Below, in pieces: positions 1 through 6,882 of a stretch of DNA of 17,401 bases. Within the stretch, counting starts at the first letter, position 1, and each line of letters starts with the position of its first letter. Position numbers and translations under genes: made by a program. Origin of the DNA: an uncultured Garciella sp. Lineage in GTDB: Bacteria; Bacillota; Clostridia; Eubacteriales; Garciellaceae. The stretch lies in assembly GCA_900555725.1 (NCBI GenBank), contig USMD01000034.1, positions 1 through 17,401 of the forward strand, given 5' to 3'. Under the pieces are notes generated by a model. The model was not told where the DNA came from, ran no database searches, and was given only the letters and a program-made list of their open reading frames with translations.

Positions 1-58
1 GACAATAGCAATAAAAAGATAAAATTTAAACAATAACAAGATATAAATTAAGAAAAAA

Positions 59-78
59 AGTGTCTAAGATTTGACACT
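59..78. promoter_or_regulatory. Candidate upstream activator site (dyad) for the prd operon
   Basis: AGTGTC (59-64) and GACACT (73-78) form a perfect 6-bp dyad around an 8-base spacer. The core has the TGT-N10-ACA layout seen in some sites for sigma-54 enhancer-binding proteins. It lies about 130 bp upstream of the transcription start expected from the sigma-54 promoter at 174-190, a usual distance for an enhancer site. I infer that it may bind PrdR, the proline-responsive activator of prd operons. A chance dyad is possible, since no second copy was found. Confidence 0.4.
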
Positions 79-116
79 CTTTAAAAAATCAAAATGAATA
101 GAAATTTTTTATAGAG

Positions 117-158
117 CAAACCGATCTATTGAAAATAGTGAGGTTTGTTATTTTTTTT
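117..158 (+). terminator. Terminator-like hairpin upstream of the prd promoter
   Basis: CAAACC (117-122) pairs with GGTTTG (142-147), and CTATT (126-130) pairs with AATAG (134-138). A symmetric 3x3 internal loop separates the two helices and the apical loop is GAA. A T-rich tract (148-158) follows at once, as in an intrinsic terminator. It would end transcription arriving from upstream, before the sigma-54 promoter at 174. The dyad could instead be a protein-binding site. Confidence 0.55.
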
Positions 159-173
159 GCAATCATAATTATT

Positions 174-190
174 TTGGCATGCTTATTGCA
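174..190 (+). promoter_or_regulatory. Sigma-54 (-24/-12) promoter of the prd operon
   Basis: The sequence has TTGGCAT followed by TTGCA, with the invariant GG at 176-177 and GC at 188-189 separated by exactly 10 bases. This matches the TGGCAC-N5-TTGCW consensus of the -24/-12 promoter class. No good -10/-35 pair was noticed between here and prdC. Transcription should start near 200, giving a leader of about 57 nt. Proline reductase operons of clostridia are known to be switched on by proline through PrdR, a sigma-54-dependent activator, so the element fits its context. Confidence 0.75.
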
Positions 191-257
191 TAAATTTAAT
201 CATGAAAATAAAGCTAATTAAGAATACAACTATAAACCAAAAGGAGGTGAATCCAAA

Positions 258-1544
258 ATGGAATTTCGTTTTCCTTTAAAACAGCATGTAGGCGTACCTT
301 GTACTCCTGTGGTGAAAGTATCCGAAGAGGTAAAAAGAGGACAAAAAATAGCAGAACCAAAAGGCTTAGGTGCTTATATTCATAGTAGTGTAAATGGTGT
401 AGTGCAAGTAGTGAATGAACAGGAAATCGTTATTGAGGCAGAAGAGAATCAATCTAAGGATTATCTACCTATCAAGGAAACTGATGATAAATTAGAGACC
501 ATTATGGAAGCAGGTATCATTGGAGCTGGTGGTGCAGGATTTCCAACTCATATTAAATTAAAAACAAAGATTCCAGAAGGATATGCTATTGTCAATGCAG
601 CAGAATGTGAACCTATTTTAGAACATAATATCCATTACCTCGAAAAAAATGCTAACAAGATTGTAAATGGCTTAAAATATATCATGGAGGTTACAGAAGC
701 AAAGTATGGGGTAATTGCCATAAAGCCAAAGCACAAAAGTGCCATTGATGAGTTAAGGACTGCAATCGGAAATGATCCTATTGATATTAAATATCTTAAG
801 GATTTATATCCAGCAGGTGATGAGAGAGTCATTATTAGAGAGATATTGGGAGTGGAATTAAAGCCTGGACAACTTCCCAGTGAAGCCAATGCAATAGTGC
901 AAAACATAGAGACGGTAAAGAATATTGCTTTAGCTATTGAAGACAGAAAGCCTGTTATTGATAAGGATGTTACTATAGGTGGTAGGGTAAAAAATGCTAA
1001 AAATAGCTTGACTTTTATGGATGTTCCAGTAGGATATCCGGTCGTTAAACTAATTGAAGCTGCTGGAGGGTATGTAAAACCATATGGTGAAATTGTATTA
1101 GGAGGACCATTTACTGGAAAGCATGGAGAGGAAGATGCTCCTGTAACCAAAACCCTTGGAGGGATATTAGTGGCTATGCCTTTTCCCCAAGATAAGCGTA
1201 AATTTGGGATTTTAGCCTGTGAATGTGGTGCCCAAGAAGAAAGATTAAGAGAAATTGTAAGGGCCATGGGCGGAGAAGTTGTAGCCGAGGAAAAGTGTAA
1301 AAGAATGGTAGAAGTAGGGAGCAGATACCGCTGTGAACTGCCCGGAGTATGCCCGGGACAAGCCCAAACTATAATGAAGCTTAAGAAAAAAGGTGCTCAA
1401 GTTATTCTTACCGGTAGCTGCGGCGATTGAACAAACACTGTTATGACAGTTACTCCTAGGTTAGGAGTACCCACATATCATCATACAGATCATGTTCTAC
1501 GAGCCGCAGGCCAAAGATTGGTAAGAAAAATTCAAAATAAGTGA
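258..1544 (+). CDS. prdC: PrdC, RnfC-like electron-transfer selenoprotein of proline reductase
   Basis: The family is thought to pass electrons from NADH to proline reductase. The protein has 428 residues if the in-frame TGA at 1428-1430 is read as selenocysteine 391. Reading on gives 37 more residues (starting T-N-T-V-M-T) to a true TGA stop at 1542-1544. Visible RnfC/NuoF-like traits are an N-terminal barrel-sandwich stretch (about 5-50), the glycine-rich G-A-G-G-A-G-F-P-T motif near residue 92, and N-A-A-E-C-E-P near 115. The paired CxxCxxC ferredoxin motifs of true RnfC are not seen. Selenocysteine sits in C388-G-D-U391, a CxxU redox pair. AAGGAGGTGA precedes the ATG, and the gene is first in the operon. 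Some PrdC proteins of Stickland clostridia are known selenoproteins. A simple nonsense mutation is unlikely, because a SECIS-like hairpin follows and the coding frame stays open. Confidence 0.9.
1428..1430 (+). other. TGA recoded as selenocysteine in prdC (Sec391)
   Basis: The codon interrupts an otherwise open frame right after G-S-C-G-D. The frame continues for 37 sensible codons before the next stop. It completes a CxxU motif and is followed within 30 nt by a compact hairpin with a GGT loop. The rest of the operon encodes a selenium-dependent enzyme, and the second TGA case in prdB supports recoding in this organism. Confidence 0.88.
1451..1469 (+). promoter_or_regulatory. SECIS-like hairpin of prdC
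   Basis: TACTCCTA (1451-1458) and TAGGAGTA (1462-1469) form a perfect 8-bp stem closed by the loop GGT (1459-1461). The loop starts 29 nt after the TGA codon. That falls within the 16-37 nt window usually allowed for bacterial SECIS elements, which also need a G at the start of the apical loop. It would recruit SelB with Sec-tRNA. The whole element lies inside the coding region downstream of the Sec codon. Confidence 0.7.
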
Positions 1545-1575
1545 TTTAGTTGATCAAAATAAAGGAGGTATTATC

Positions 1576-3447
1576 ATGTCTATTACTCCAGAAACTGCAG
1601 AACAACACAAAATGGATTATGCGGTAGTATGTTGTAGAACAGAGGCAGGAAAGAATATTACTGTCGATGATCTAGAGGATCCAGTAATCTTTCCAGATTT
1701 AGAAGATTCAGGACTTCTCACTATTCCAGAAAATTGTTTAAAAATTGGTGAGGCATTAGGAGCTAAACTCACAAAAACCATTGACTCCCTAACCCCTCTT
1801 ACCCCAGATGTTCTAGAGGGAGTAACAAAAATAGAAGAAGTTCCAGCAGAAGAAGCCGTGGAGGAGATGGAAGAAGCTCCAACGCAGTCAGCGGCTGTTC
1901 AGCCTGCTGTTGTGGCTGACAATCCAGGAGTGTTAAAAATTCAAATTGGGGAAGGAAAGAATATTCACCTAGAAATCCCAATGGGCTACAGTGCAGGATC
2001 AATTGCTCCAGCTTCAGCAGCGCCAGCAGCACAAATTGTTGAGGTGTCTGACAATAAAGAGCAAGAAGTAACCCAAGGACAGGATAAAAAAGTAAGAGAA
2101 TTATTGAAAAAGCACTATAAAATCGACAGGGTAGAGTTTGGTCCAGAAACAAAGATTGAGGGAGCTACTCTATATATCAGAAAAAATATCTGTGATGATG
2201 CAGTAAATGCCGATAAATTAGTTAAATCCATTAAATTGGATATTATTACTCCAGATAAGTACAATCAATATAGTGAAACCATTATGGACGTTCAACCTAT
2301 TGCTACTAAAGAAGAAGACAACAAGTTAGGTACTGGAACAACCAGAGTATTAGATGGTGCCGTTATTATGGTTACCGGTACTGATGAAGGTGGAGTACAA
2401 ATTGGTGAATTTGGTTCCTCAGAGGGTATTTTGGAAGAAAATATCATGTGGAATAGACCAGGTGCTCCAGACAAGGGAGAAATCTTTATTAAGTCTGAAG
2501 TAGTAATCCAAGAGCACACCAACATGGAGAGACGAGGACCATTAGCTGCCCATAAAGCAACTGACTTCATTACCCAAGAAATCAGAGAAGCCTTAAAAAA
2601 ATTAGAGGATGAAAGCCTAGTAGTTGAAACTGAAGTAATTGAGCAATATAGAAGGCCTGGCAAGAGAAAGGTAGTGGTAGTAAAGGAAATCATGGGTCAA
2701 GGGGCTATGCATGATAACCTAATTCTACCTGTAGAGCCAGTGGGTGTATTAGGTGGAAAGCCAAACGTAGACCTAGGAAACGTACCTGTGATGTTAAGTC
2801 CATTGGAAGTATTAGATGGAGGTATTCATGCTTTAACCTGTATTGGACCTGCTTCTAAGGAAACCTCCAGACATTATTGGAGAGAACCATTGGTAATCGA
2901 GGCAATGAATGATCCAGAAGTAGATCTTTGCGGAGTAATCTTTGTGGGAAGTCCACAAATCAACTCTGAGAAATTTTATGTATCTGAAAGACTAGGTATG
3001 ATTGTCGAAGCTCTTGATGTAGATGGAGCCTTCGTAACTACAGAAGGTTTTGGAAACAATCATATTGACTTTGCAAGCCACATTGAGCAAATCGGGATGA
3101 GGGGAATTCCTGTAGTAGGTATGTCCTTCTGTGCAGTACAGGGAGCCCTAGTCGTTGGTAATAAATATATGAAATACATGGTAGATAATAATAAGTCTGA
3201 AGCGGGAATTGAAAATGAAGTATTGTGCTGTAATACCTTATGTCCAGAGGATGCTGTTCGTGCAATGACTATGTTAAAGGCTGCTATGGCTGGAGAGGAA
3301 GTAAAGGCTCCAGAGAGAAAGTGGAACGCAAATGTAAAGGAAAATAACCTGGAGTTAATTGAAAAGACCTATGGAATGAACATTGAAAGGTCAGACAATG
3401 AACAGGTTCTCCCCATGAGTCAAAAAAGAAAAGAAAAATACTCATAA
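1576..3447 (+). CDS. prdA: D-proline reductase proprotein PrdA (pyruvoyl enzyme)
   Basis: PrdA is the catalytic proprotein of D-proline reductase, which reductively opens the ring of D-proline to 5-aminovalerate in the cytoplasm. It has 623 residues, close to the known Clostridium sticklandii protein. An N-terminal segment (1-85, with C19-C20) is followed by an Ala/Pro/Glu-rich linker (about 90-165), then a core homologous to PrdD (about 173-421) and a tail homologous to PrdE (about 422-595). The autocleavage site is A-L-T-C-I-G-P at Thr421-Cys422. In the characterised enzyme the equivalent cysteine (Cys421) yields the N-terminal pyruvoyl group of the small subunit. Cysteines 551, 552 and 556 in the tail are absent from PrdE. 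AAAGGAGGT precedes the ATG. The gene follows prdC directly, without prdR between them. Confidence 0.96.
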   Translation: MSITPETAEQHKMDYAVVCCRTEAGKNITVDDLEDPVIFPDLEDSGLLTIPENCLKIGEALGAKLTKTIDSLTPLTPDVLEGVTKIEEVPAEEAVEEMEEAPTQSAAVQPAVVADNPGVLKIQIGEGKNIHLEIPMGYSAGSIAPASAAPAAQIVEVSDNKEQEVTQGQDKKVRELLKKHYKIDRVEFGPETKIEGATLYIRKNICDDAVNADKLVKSIKLDIITPDKYNQYSETIMDVQPIATKEEDNKLGTGTTRVLDGAVIMVTGTDEGGVQIGEFGSSEGILEENIMWNRPGAPDKGEIFIKSEVVIQEHTNMERRGPLAAHKATDFITQEIREALKKLEDESLVVETEVIEQYRRPGKRKVVVVKEIMGQGAMHDNLILPVEPVGVLGGKPNVDLGNVPVMLSPLEVLDGGIHALTCIGPASKETSRHYWREPLVIEAMNDPEVDLCGVIFVGSPQINSEKFYVSERLGMIVEALDVDGAFVTTEGFGNNHIDFASHIEQIGMRGIPVVGMSFCAVQGALVVGNKYMKYMVDNNKSEAGIENEVLCCNTLCPEDAVRAMTMLKAAMAGEEVKAPERKWNANVKENNLELIEKTYGMNIERSDNEQVLPMSQKRKEKYS

Positions 3448-3461
3448 GGAAGATCTAGACA

Positions 3462-3713
3462 ATGAAATATGGAGATAAAATTATTTATATGGAAGGAATC
3501 ATCACCAAGGTTGAAGATGGTGCTGTAGAACTAGACTTCAAGGGAAGATTAGGGCATATAAAGGTACCCATGAGAATGCTTATTACTGACTATCCCTTAG
3601 AGGTAGGTCAAGAAGTAGGCTTTAATATGAGTTTTTTAGAGGTATTAAGCCAAAAGGTCAATGAAAAATATCGCAGTAACCTAGATCGACAGAATAATAG
3701 ATTAAGGAGGTAG
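3462..3713 (+). CDS. Small conserved protein of the proline reductase operon
   Basis: This is an 83-residue protein of unknown function lying between prdA and prdB, 14 nt after prdA and 4 nt before prdB. An AAGGAAGAT ribosome site precedes the ATG. The sequence looks like a small beta-rich domain: alternating hydrophobic strands in residues 1-60, with D-F-K-G-R-L-G-H near 26-33, followed by a basic tail ending R-L-R-R. No signal peptide, membrane segment or catalytic motif is visible. A small ORF at this place is common in clostridial prd operons. I recall the family name as CBO2463/CBO2479-type, but cannot verify that here. A role in assembly or regulation of the reductase is only guessed from position. 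Confidence 0.8.
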   Translation: MKYGDKIIYMEGIITKVEDGAVELDFKGRLGHIKVPMRMLITDYPLEVGQEVGFNMSFLEVLSQKVNEKYRSNLDRQNNRLRR

Positions 3714-3717
3714 AAAT

Positions 3718-4443
3718 ATGAGTTTTACAATTGTAAAGGGATTACAATCGGAAATTTTTGCTCCTATTACACCACCTTCTGTGTTCACTCCAGTAACAAA
3801 GGAATTAAAGGACATGAAGGTAGCAATAGCAACAGCAGCTGGTGTACATTTAAAATCTGATAAAAGATTTAATTTAGCAGGAGATGTTACCTATAGATTA
3901 ATTCCAGGGGATACACCTACCAGTGAATTAATGGTATCCCATGGTGGATATGATAATGGGGATGTAAATAAAGACATCAACTGTATGTTTCCCCTTGATC
4001 GTTTAAGAGAGTTAAAGAAAGAGGGATTAATCGCTGAAGTAGCAGAAACCCATGTGGGATTTATGGGTGGTGGTGGAAACCAAAAAAAATTCACTGAAGA
4101 AACAGGTCCAGCAATTGCTAAAATCTTGAAAGAAGAAGGGGTAGATGCAGTATTGATGACAGCAGGATGAGGTACTTGCCACCGCTCTGCCGTGATTGTG
4201 CAGAGAGCGATTGAACAAGCAGGGATTCCAACCATAATTATCGCTGCACTTCCTCCAGTAGTACGTCAAAACGGTACTCCAAGGGCAGTTGCTCCATTGG
4301 TACCTATGGGAGCTAATGCAGGGGAGCCCAATAATCCAGAAATGCAGAGAAATATCTGTAGAGATGCTTTAAAACAATTAGTAGAAATTCAGACTCCAGG
4401 CAAGATTGTTCCCCTGCCTTATGAATATATTGCTAAGGTGTAG
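3718..4443 (+). CDS. prdB: D-proline reductase selenoprotein subunit PrdB
   Basis: PrdB is the selenoprotein subunit (about 26 kDa) that works with the pyruvoyl-bearing PrdA subunits in ring cleavage of D-proline. The protein is 241 residues long, the usual length, when TGA at 4168-4170 is read as Sec151. The residues around it are T-A-G-U-G-T-C-H-R, giving a UxxC pair (Sec151, Cys154). Ninety residues follow to the TAG stop at 4441-4443. Without recoding, the gene appears as two pieces: a 150-residue piece, and a false ORF from an internal ATG at 4192. The start ATG has TTAAGGAGG 4 nt after the small ORF. The selenium atom is thought to attack the pyruvoyl-bound proline at the alpha carbon. 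Identity is very secure. Confidence 0.97.
4168..4170 (+). other. TGA recoded as selenocysteine in prdB (Sec151)
   Basis: The TGA lies at the known catalytic selenocysteine position of PrdB, in the context G-U-G-T-C-H. The reading frame continues with clear PrdB sequence for 90 codons. A SECIS-like hairpin begins 12 nt downstream. Confidence 0.96.
4183..4209 (+). promoter_or_regulatory. SECIS-like hairpin of prdB
   Basis: CTCTGC (4185-4190) pairs with GCAGAG (4200-4205). The outer CG/CG pairing continues to 4183-4209 around a small bulge. The nine-base loop (CGTGATTGT) starts 21 nt after the TGA and has G as its second base, in line with the bacterial SECIS rules. Its sequence differs from the prdC element, as expected for SECIS hairpins, which must also encode protein. 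Confidence 0.68.
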
Positions 4444-4449
4444 AATCAT

Positions 4450-4487
4450 TTTTCCTATCTATCTTCTTAAGGAGATAGATAGGAAAA
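4450..4487 (+). other. Strong intercistronic hairpin between prdB and prdD
   Basis: Bases 4450-4464 and 4473-4487 form a perfect 15-bp stem (TTTTCCTATCTATCT against its complement) with loop TCTTAAGG. No T-tract follows (TCATAAAAAG), so it is not a typical intrinsic terminator. It sits six bases after the prdB stop and ends 21 bases before the prdD start. A likely role is mRNA processing or 3'-end protection, giving more prdCAB than prdDEF message. Partial termination is also possible. Confidence 0.7.
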
Positions 4488-4508
4488 TCATAAAAAGGGT
4501 GATAGTCA

Positions 4509-5276
4509 TTGGAAACCAATAACGAAATCGAAATGAGAAGATTAGTTATTAAATCCTATCATATGGATCAGGTGAGTCTAGGAGAAGAGTTTTCTATTGA
4601 TGGGCAAAGCCTTGTTATCCCTGAGGATTACTTTAAAGATAAATTAGAAGATAATCTCTATGTGAAAAAAATCCATGTTCAAGTGATTCAGCCCCATGAG
4701 CATGATAGAGAAATAAATAGTATCATGGATATTATTCCTATTTCCACCAAGGTATTAGGAAGGTTAGGAGAAGGAATTACTCACACTCTTACAGGGGTTT
4801 ATGTTATGCTTACCGGTGCTGATGAAATGGGTAATCAGATGGCTGAATTTGGGTCATCGGAAGGAATTTTAAGAAATCAGATCTTCCTAGATCGTCCAGG
4901 AACCCCGGGAAGTAAGGATGTCATTATTCATATGGATATTACCTTTAGAGAAGGATTAATGTCCAGTAGAAAGTATCCCCTAGAAGGTCATCGCTTATGT
5001 GACATGTATATACAAGAAATACGAAATATTATGAAAAAGCTACCAGGTCGTAATTGTACAGAAAGATATGAGTTTTATGATAAAATTCGGATTGGTAAAA
5101 AAAGGATTGCTATTGTTAAACAAATAGCAGGCCAAGGAACTATGTATGATAATCAATTATTTAGTAAAGAACCCTCTGGTTTTGAGGGAGGAAAGTCCAT
5201 TATTGATATAGGAAATGTACCCATTATTATGAGTCCCAATGAATATCGAGATGGAGCATTACGCTCTATGGTCTAA
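4509..5276 (+). CDS. prdD: PrdD, PrdA-like protein matching the part before the cleavage site
   Basis: This is a 255-residue cytoplasmic protein aligning over its length with residues about 173-421 of PrdA. Shared motifs include M-D-I-I-P-I with M-D-V-Q-P-I, and F-G-S-S-E-G-I-L and G-Q-G-T-M-Y-D-N with their PrdA counterparts. The last 13 residues (P-N-E-Y-R-D-G-A-L-R-S-M-V) align without gaps to the 13 residues ending at PrdA Thr421, so PrdD stops exactly where PrdA is cleaved. It lacks the PrdA N-terminal region and linker. The start chosen is TTG at 4509, because AAAGGGTGAT lies just upstream; the ATG at 4533 has no such site. The function is unproven in the family. Modulating or assembling the reductase is an inference. 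Confidence 0.9.
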   Translation: METNNEIEMRRLVIKSYHMDQVSLGEEFSIDGQSLVIPEDYFKDKLEDNLYVKKIHVQVIQPHEHDREINSIMDIIPISTKVLGRLGEGITHTLTGVYVMLTGADEMGNQMAEFGSSEGILRNQIFLDRPGTPGSKDVIIHMDITFREGLMSSRKYPLEGHRLCDMYIQEIRNIMKKLPGRNCTERYEFYDKIRIGKKRIAIVKQIAGQGTMYDNQLFSKEPSGFEGGKSIIDIGNVPIIMSPNEYRDGALRSMV

Positions 5277-5289
5277 AGGAGGTGTAAAG

Positions 5290-5757
5290 ATGGGAATAGG
5301 ACCTTCTACTAAGGAAACAACCCTTCACCACTTTAGAGATCCCCTATTGGATGTAGCTACCTCTGATGATGATTTAGACGTTGTAGGTGTCATATTAGTA
5401 GGTACTCCCCAGGATAATGCTGAGAAAATGTTTGTGGGGCAAAGAGTAGGAGCTTGGCTAGAGGCCATGCGTGTTGACGGGACAATAATATCCTGTGATG
5501 GCTGGGGAAATAGCCATGTGGACTACGCCAATACTATAGAGGAAATCGGAAAACGGAATATCCCTGTAGTAGGAATGACCTTTGTAGGTACCCAGGCCCA
5601 ATTTGTGGTAACTAATCAATATATGGATACTATTGTGGATTTTAACAAGTCGCAAGAGGGAATTGAAACAGAAGTGGTAGGAGAAAATACAGTGACCCAG
5701 ATTGATGCGAAAAAGGCCATTGCATTTCTCAAATTAAAAATGCGAAGGAGAGGTTAA
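5290..5757 (+). CDS. prdE: PrdE, PrdA-like protein matching the part after the cleavage site
   Basis: This is a 155-residue protein homologous to the C-terminal part of PrdA from Cys422 on: G-I-G-P-S-T-K-E-T aligns with C-I-G-P-A-S-K-E-T, and later I-P-V-V-G-M-T-F with I-P-V-V-G-M-S-F. The start is ATG at 5290, seven bases after GGAGG (AAAGGAGGTG at 5275-5284). An in-frame ATG at 5239 would overlap prdD and lacks a good ribosome site. The pyruvoyl-forming cysteine is replaced by Gly2, and the PrdA cysteines 551/552/556 are not conserved, so it should not carry a pyruvoyl group. It starts 13 bases after the prdD stop. It probably pairs with PrdD as a non-catalytic counterpart of processed PrdA. 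Confidence 0.9.
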   Translation: MGIGPSTKETTLHHFRDPLLDVATSDDDLDVVGVILVGTPQDNAEKMFVGQRVGAWLEAMRVDGTIISCDGWGNSHVDYANTIEEIGKRNIPVVGMTFVGTQAQFVVTNQYMDTIVDFNKSQEGIETEVVGENTVTQIDAKKAIAFLKLKMRRRG

Positions 5758-5758
5758 A

Positions 5759-6766
5759 ATGAAATTTTCAAAAAGCATTCATGCTGTTGATTCCCATACT
5801 ATGGGAGAACCTACTCGTGTGGTTATCGGAGGAATCCCTTCTATTCCAGGGAAAACCATGCCAGAAAAGAAAGCTTACCTGGAAGAATATTTAGACTATG
5901 TAAGAACAGCCATCATGCATGAACCTAGAGGACACAACGATATGTTTGGCTCTATTCTTACCCAGCCTACCACCGATGAAGCCGATATAGGAATTATTTT
6001 TATGGATGGCGGCGGATATCTAAATATGTGTGGCCATGGCTCCATAGGAGCAACTACAGTGGCTGTTGAAACAGGAATGGTGCCCATGATAGAGCCTGTT
6101 ACCGAATTGACCCTAGAAGCTCCAGCAGGTCTTATTAAGGCTAAGGCAACTGTAGGGAATGGAAAGGTAAAGGAAGTATCCATTGTAAACGTACCTGCCT
6201 TTCTATATAAAAGGGATGTAGAAATTGAAGTACCTGAAATTGGTAAAGTAATCCTAGATATCTCTTTTGGGGGAAGCTTCTTTGCTATTGTCAGTGCAAA
6301 GCAATTAGGACTAAAAGTTGTGCCAGAAAATGCTTCTAAGTTGAAGGATATAGGACTTATTATTCGTGATATTGTAAATGAGCGAGTACAAATTCAGCAC
6401 CCAACCCTAAGTCATATTAAGACTGTTGATCTTGTAGAGATTTATGATGAACCTACTCATCCAGAGGCAACTTATAAAAATGTAGTTGTTTTTGGAGAAG
6501 GTCAAGTGGACCGTTCTCCCTGTGGAACAGGTACCTCTGCAAAAATGGCTACTCTAGTGGCTAAGGGTAAATTAAAAGAAGGAGAATTATTTGTCTATGA
6601 AAGTATTCTAGGTACTTTATTCAAGGGAAAAGTCCTTGGGAAGACCAAAGTTGGTGATTTTGACGCTGTCATTCCCCAAATTACCGGCTCTGCTTATATT
6701 ACTGGATTCAATCATTTTGTTATCGATGAAGATGATCCAGTAAAACATGGTTTTATTTTGAAGTAA
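5759..6766 (+). CDS. prdF: Proline racemase PrdF
   Basis: This cofactor-independent enzyme interconverts L- and D-proline and so provides D-proline for the reductase. At 335 residues it matches the C. sticklandii racemase. The two catalytic thiols are visible: Cys91 in N-M-C-G-H-G and Cys255 in R-S-P-C-G-T-G-T-S. The N-terminal A-V-D-S-H-T-M-G-E-P-T-R motif is also typical. The ATG lies one base after the prdE stop, with GAAGGAGAGG inside the prdE end, indicating translational coupling. Hydroxyproline epimerases and trans-3-hydroxyproline dehydratases belong to the same superfamily. The dehydratases lack the first cysteine, so they are excluded, and the operon context favours proline racemase. 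Confidence 0.96.
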   Translation: MKFSKSIHAVDSHTMGEPTRVVIGGIPSIPGKTMPEKKAYLEEYLDYVRTAIMHEPRGHNDMFGSILTQPTTDEADIGIIFMDGGGYLNMCGHGSIGATTVAVETGMVPMIEPVTELTLEAPAGLIKAKATVGNGKVKEVSIVNVPAFLYKRDVEIEVPEIGKVILDISFGGSFFAIVSAKQLGLKVVPENASKLKDIGLIIRDIVNERVQIQHPTLSHIKTVDLVEIYDEPTHPEATYKNVVVFGEGQVDRSPCGTGTSAKMATLVAKGKLKEGELFVYESILGTLFKGKVLGKTKVGDFDAVIPQITGSAYITGFNHFVIDEDDPVKHGFILK

Positions 6767-6848
6767 GAAAGTTGGATTTGTTTACAAAGGATCAAATTTT
6801 TAACAAGGAACAATATACGATTATCATTTTTTCATTGAATAAAGAAGA

Positions 6849-6866
6849 ATGACAGAAAAATGTCAT
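6849..6866 (+). other. Short dyad just before the permease ribosome site
   Basis: ATGACA (6849-6854) and TGTCAT (6861-6866) form a 6-bp inverted repeat around GAAAAA, touching the GAGGAGG ribosome site at 6867. It could be a small mRNA hairpin or an operator. The 98-nt gap after prdF shows no convincing promoter, so read-through from prdF is the simplest view. Confidence 0.35.
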
Positions 6867-6882
6867 GAGGAGGAATAATATT

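Noticed and set aside
635..1267. Minus-strand ORF of 210 residues inside prdC
   Set aside because: It is fully antisense to prdC, with low-complexity hydrophobic/serine-rich translation and no ribosome site.
1428..1430. Nonsense mutation making prdC a pseudogene
   Set aside because: The frame continues in family-like sequence, a SECIS-like hairpin follows, and the operon is selenium-dependent. Recoding is the better explanation.
4192..4443. Separate 83-residue gene after prdB
   Set aside because: It is the C-terminal third of PrdB beyond the selenocysteine codon and has no ribosome site of its own.
4450..4487. Intrinsic terminator between prdB and prdD
   Set aside because: The stem is strong but no T-tract follows on either strand. 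It is listed as an intercistronic hairpin instead.
5239..5289. Upstream start for prdE overlapping prdD
   Set aside because: The ATG at 5290 has AAAGGAGGTG at ideal spacing, and the extra 17 residues do not match PrdA.
6865..6882. Upstream start for the permease
   Set aside because: This ATG overlaps the GAGGAGG ribosome site that serves the ATG at 6883.
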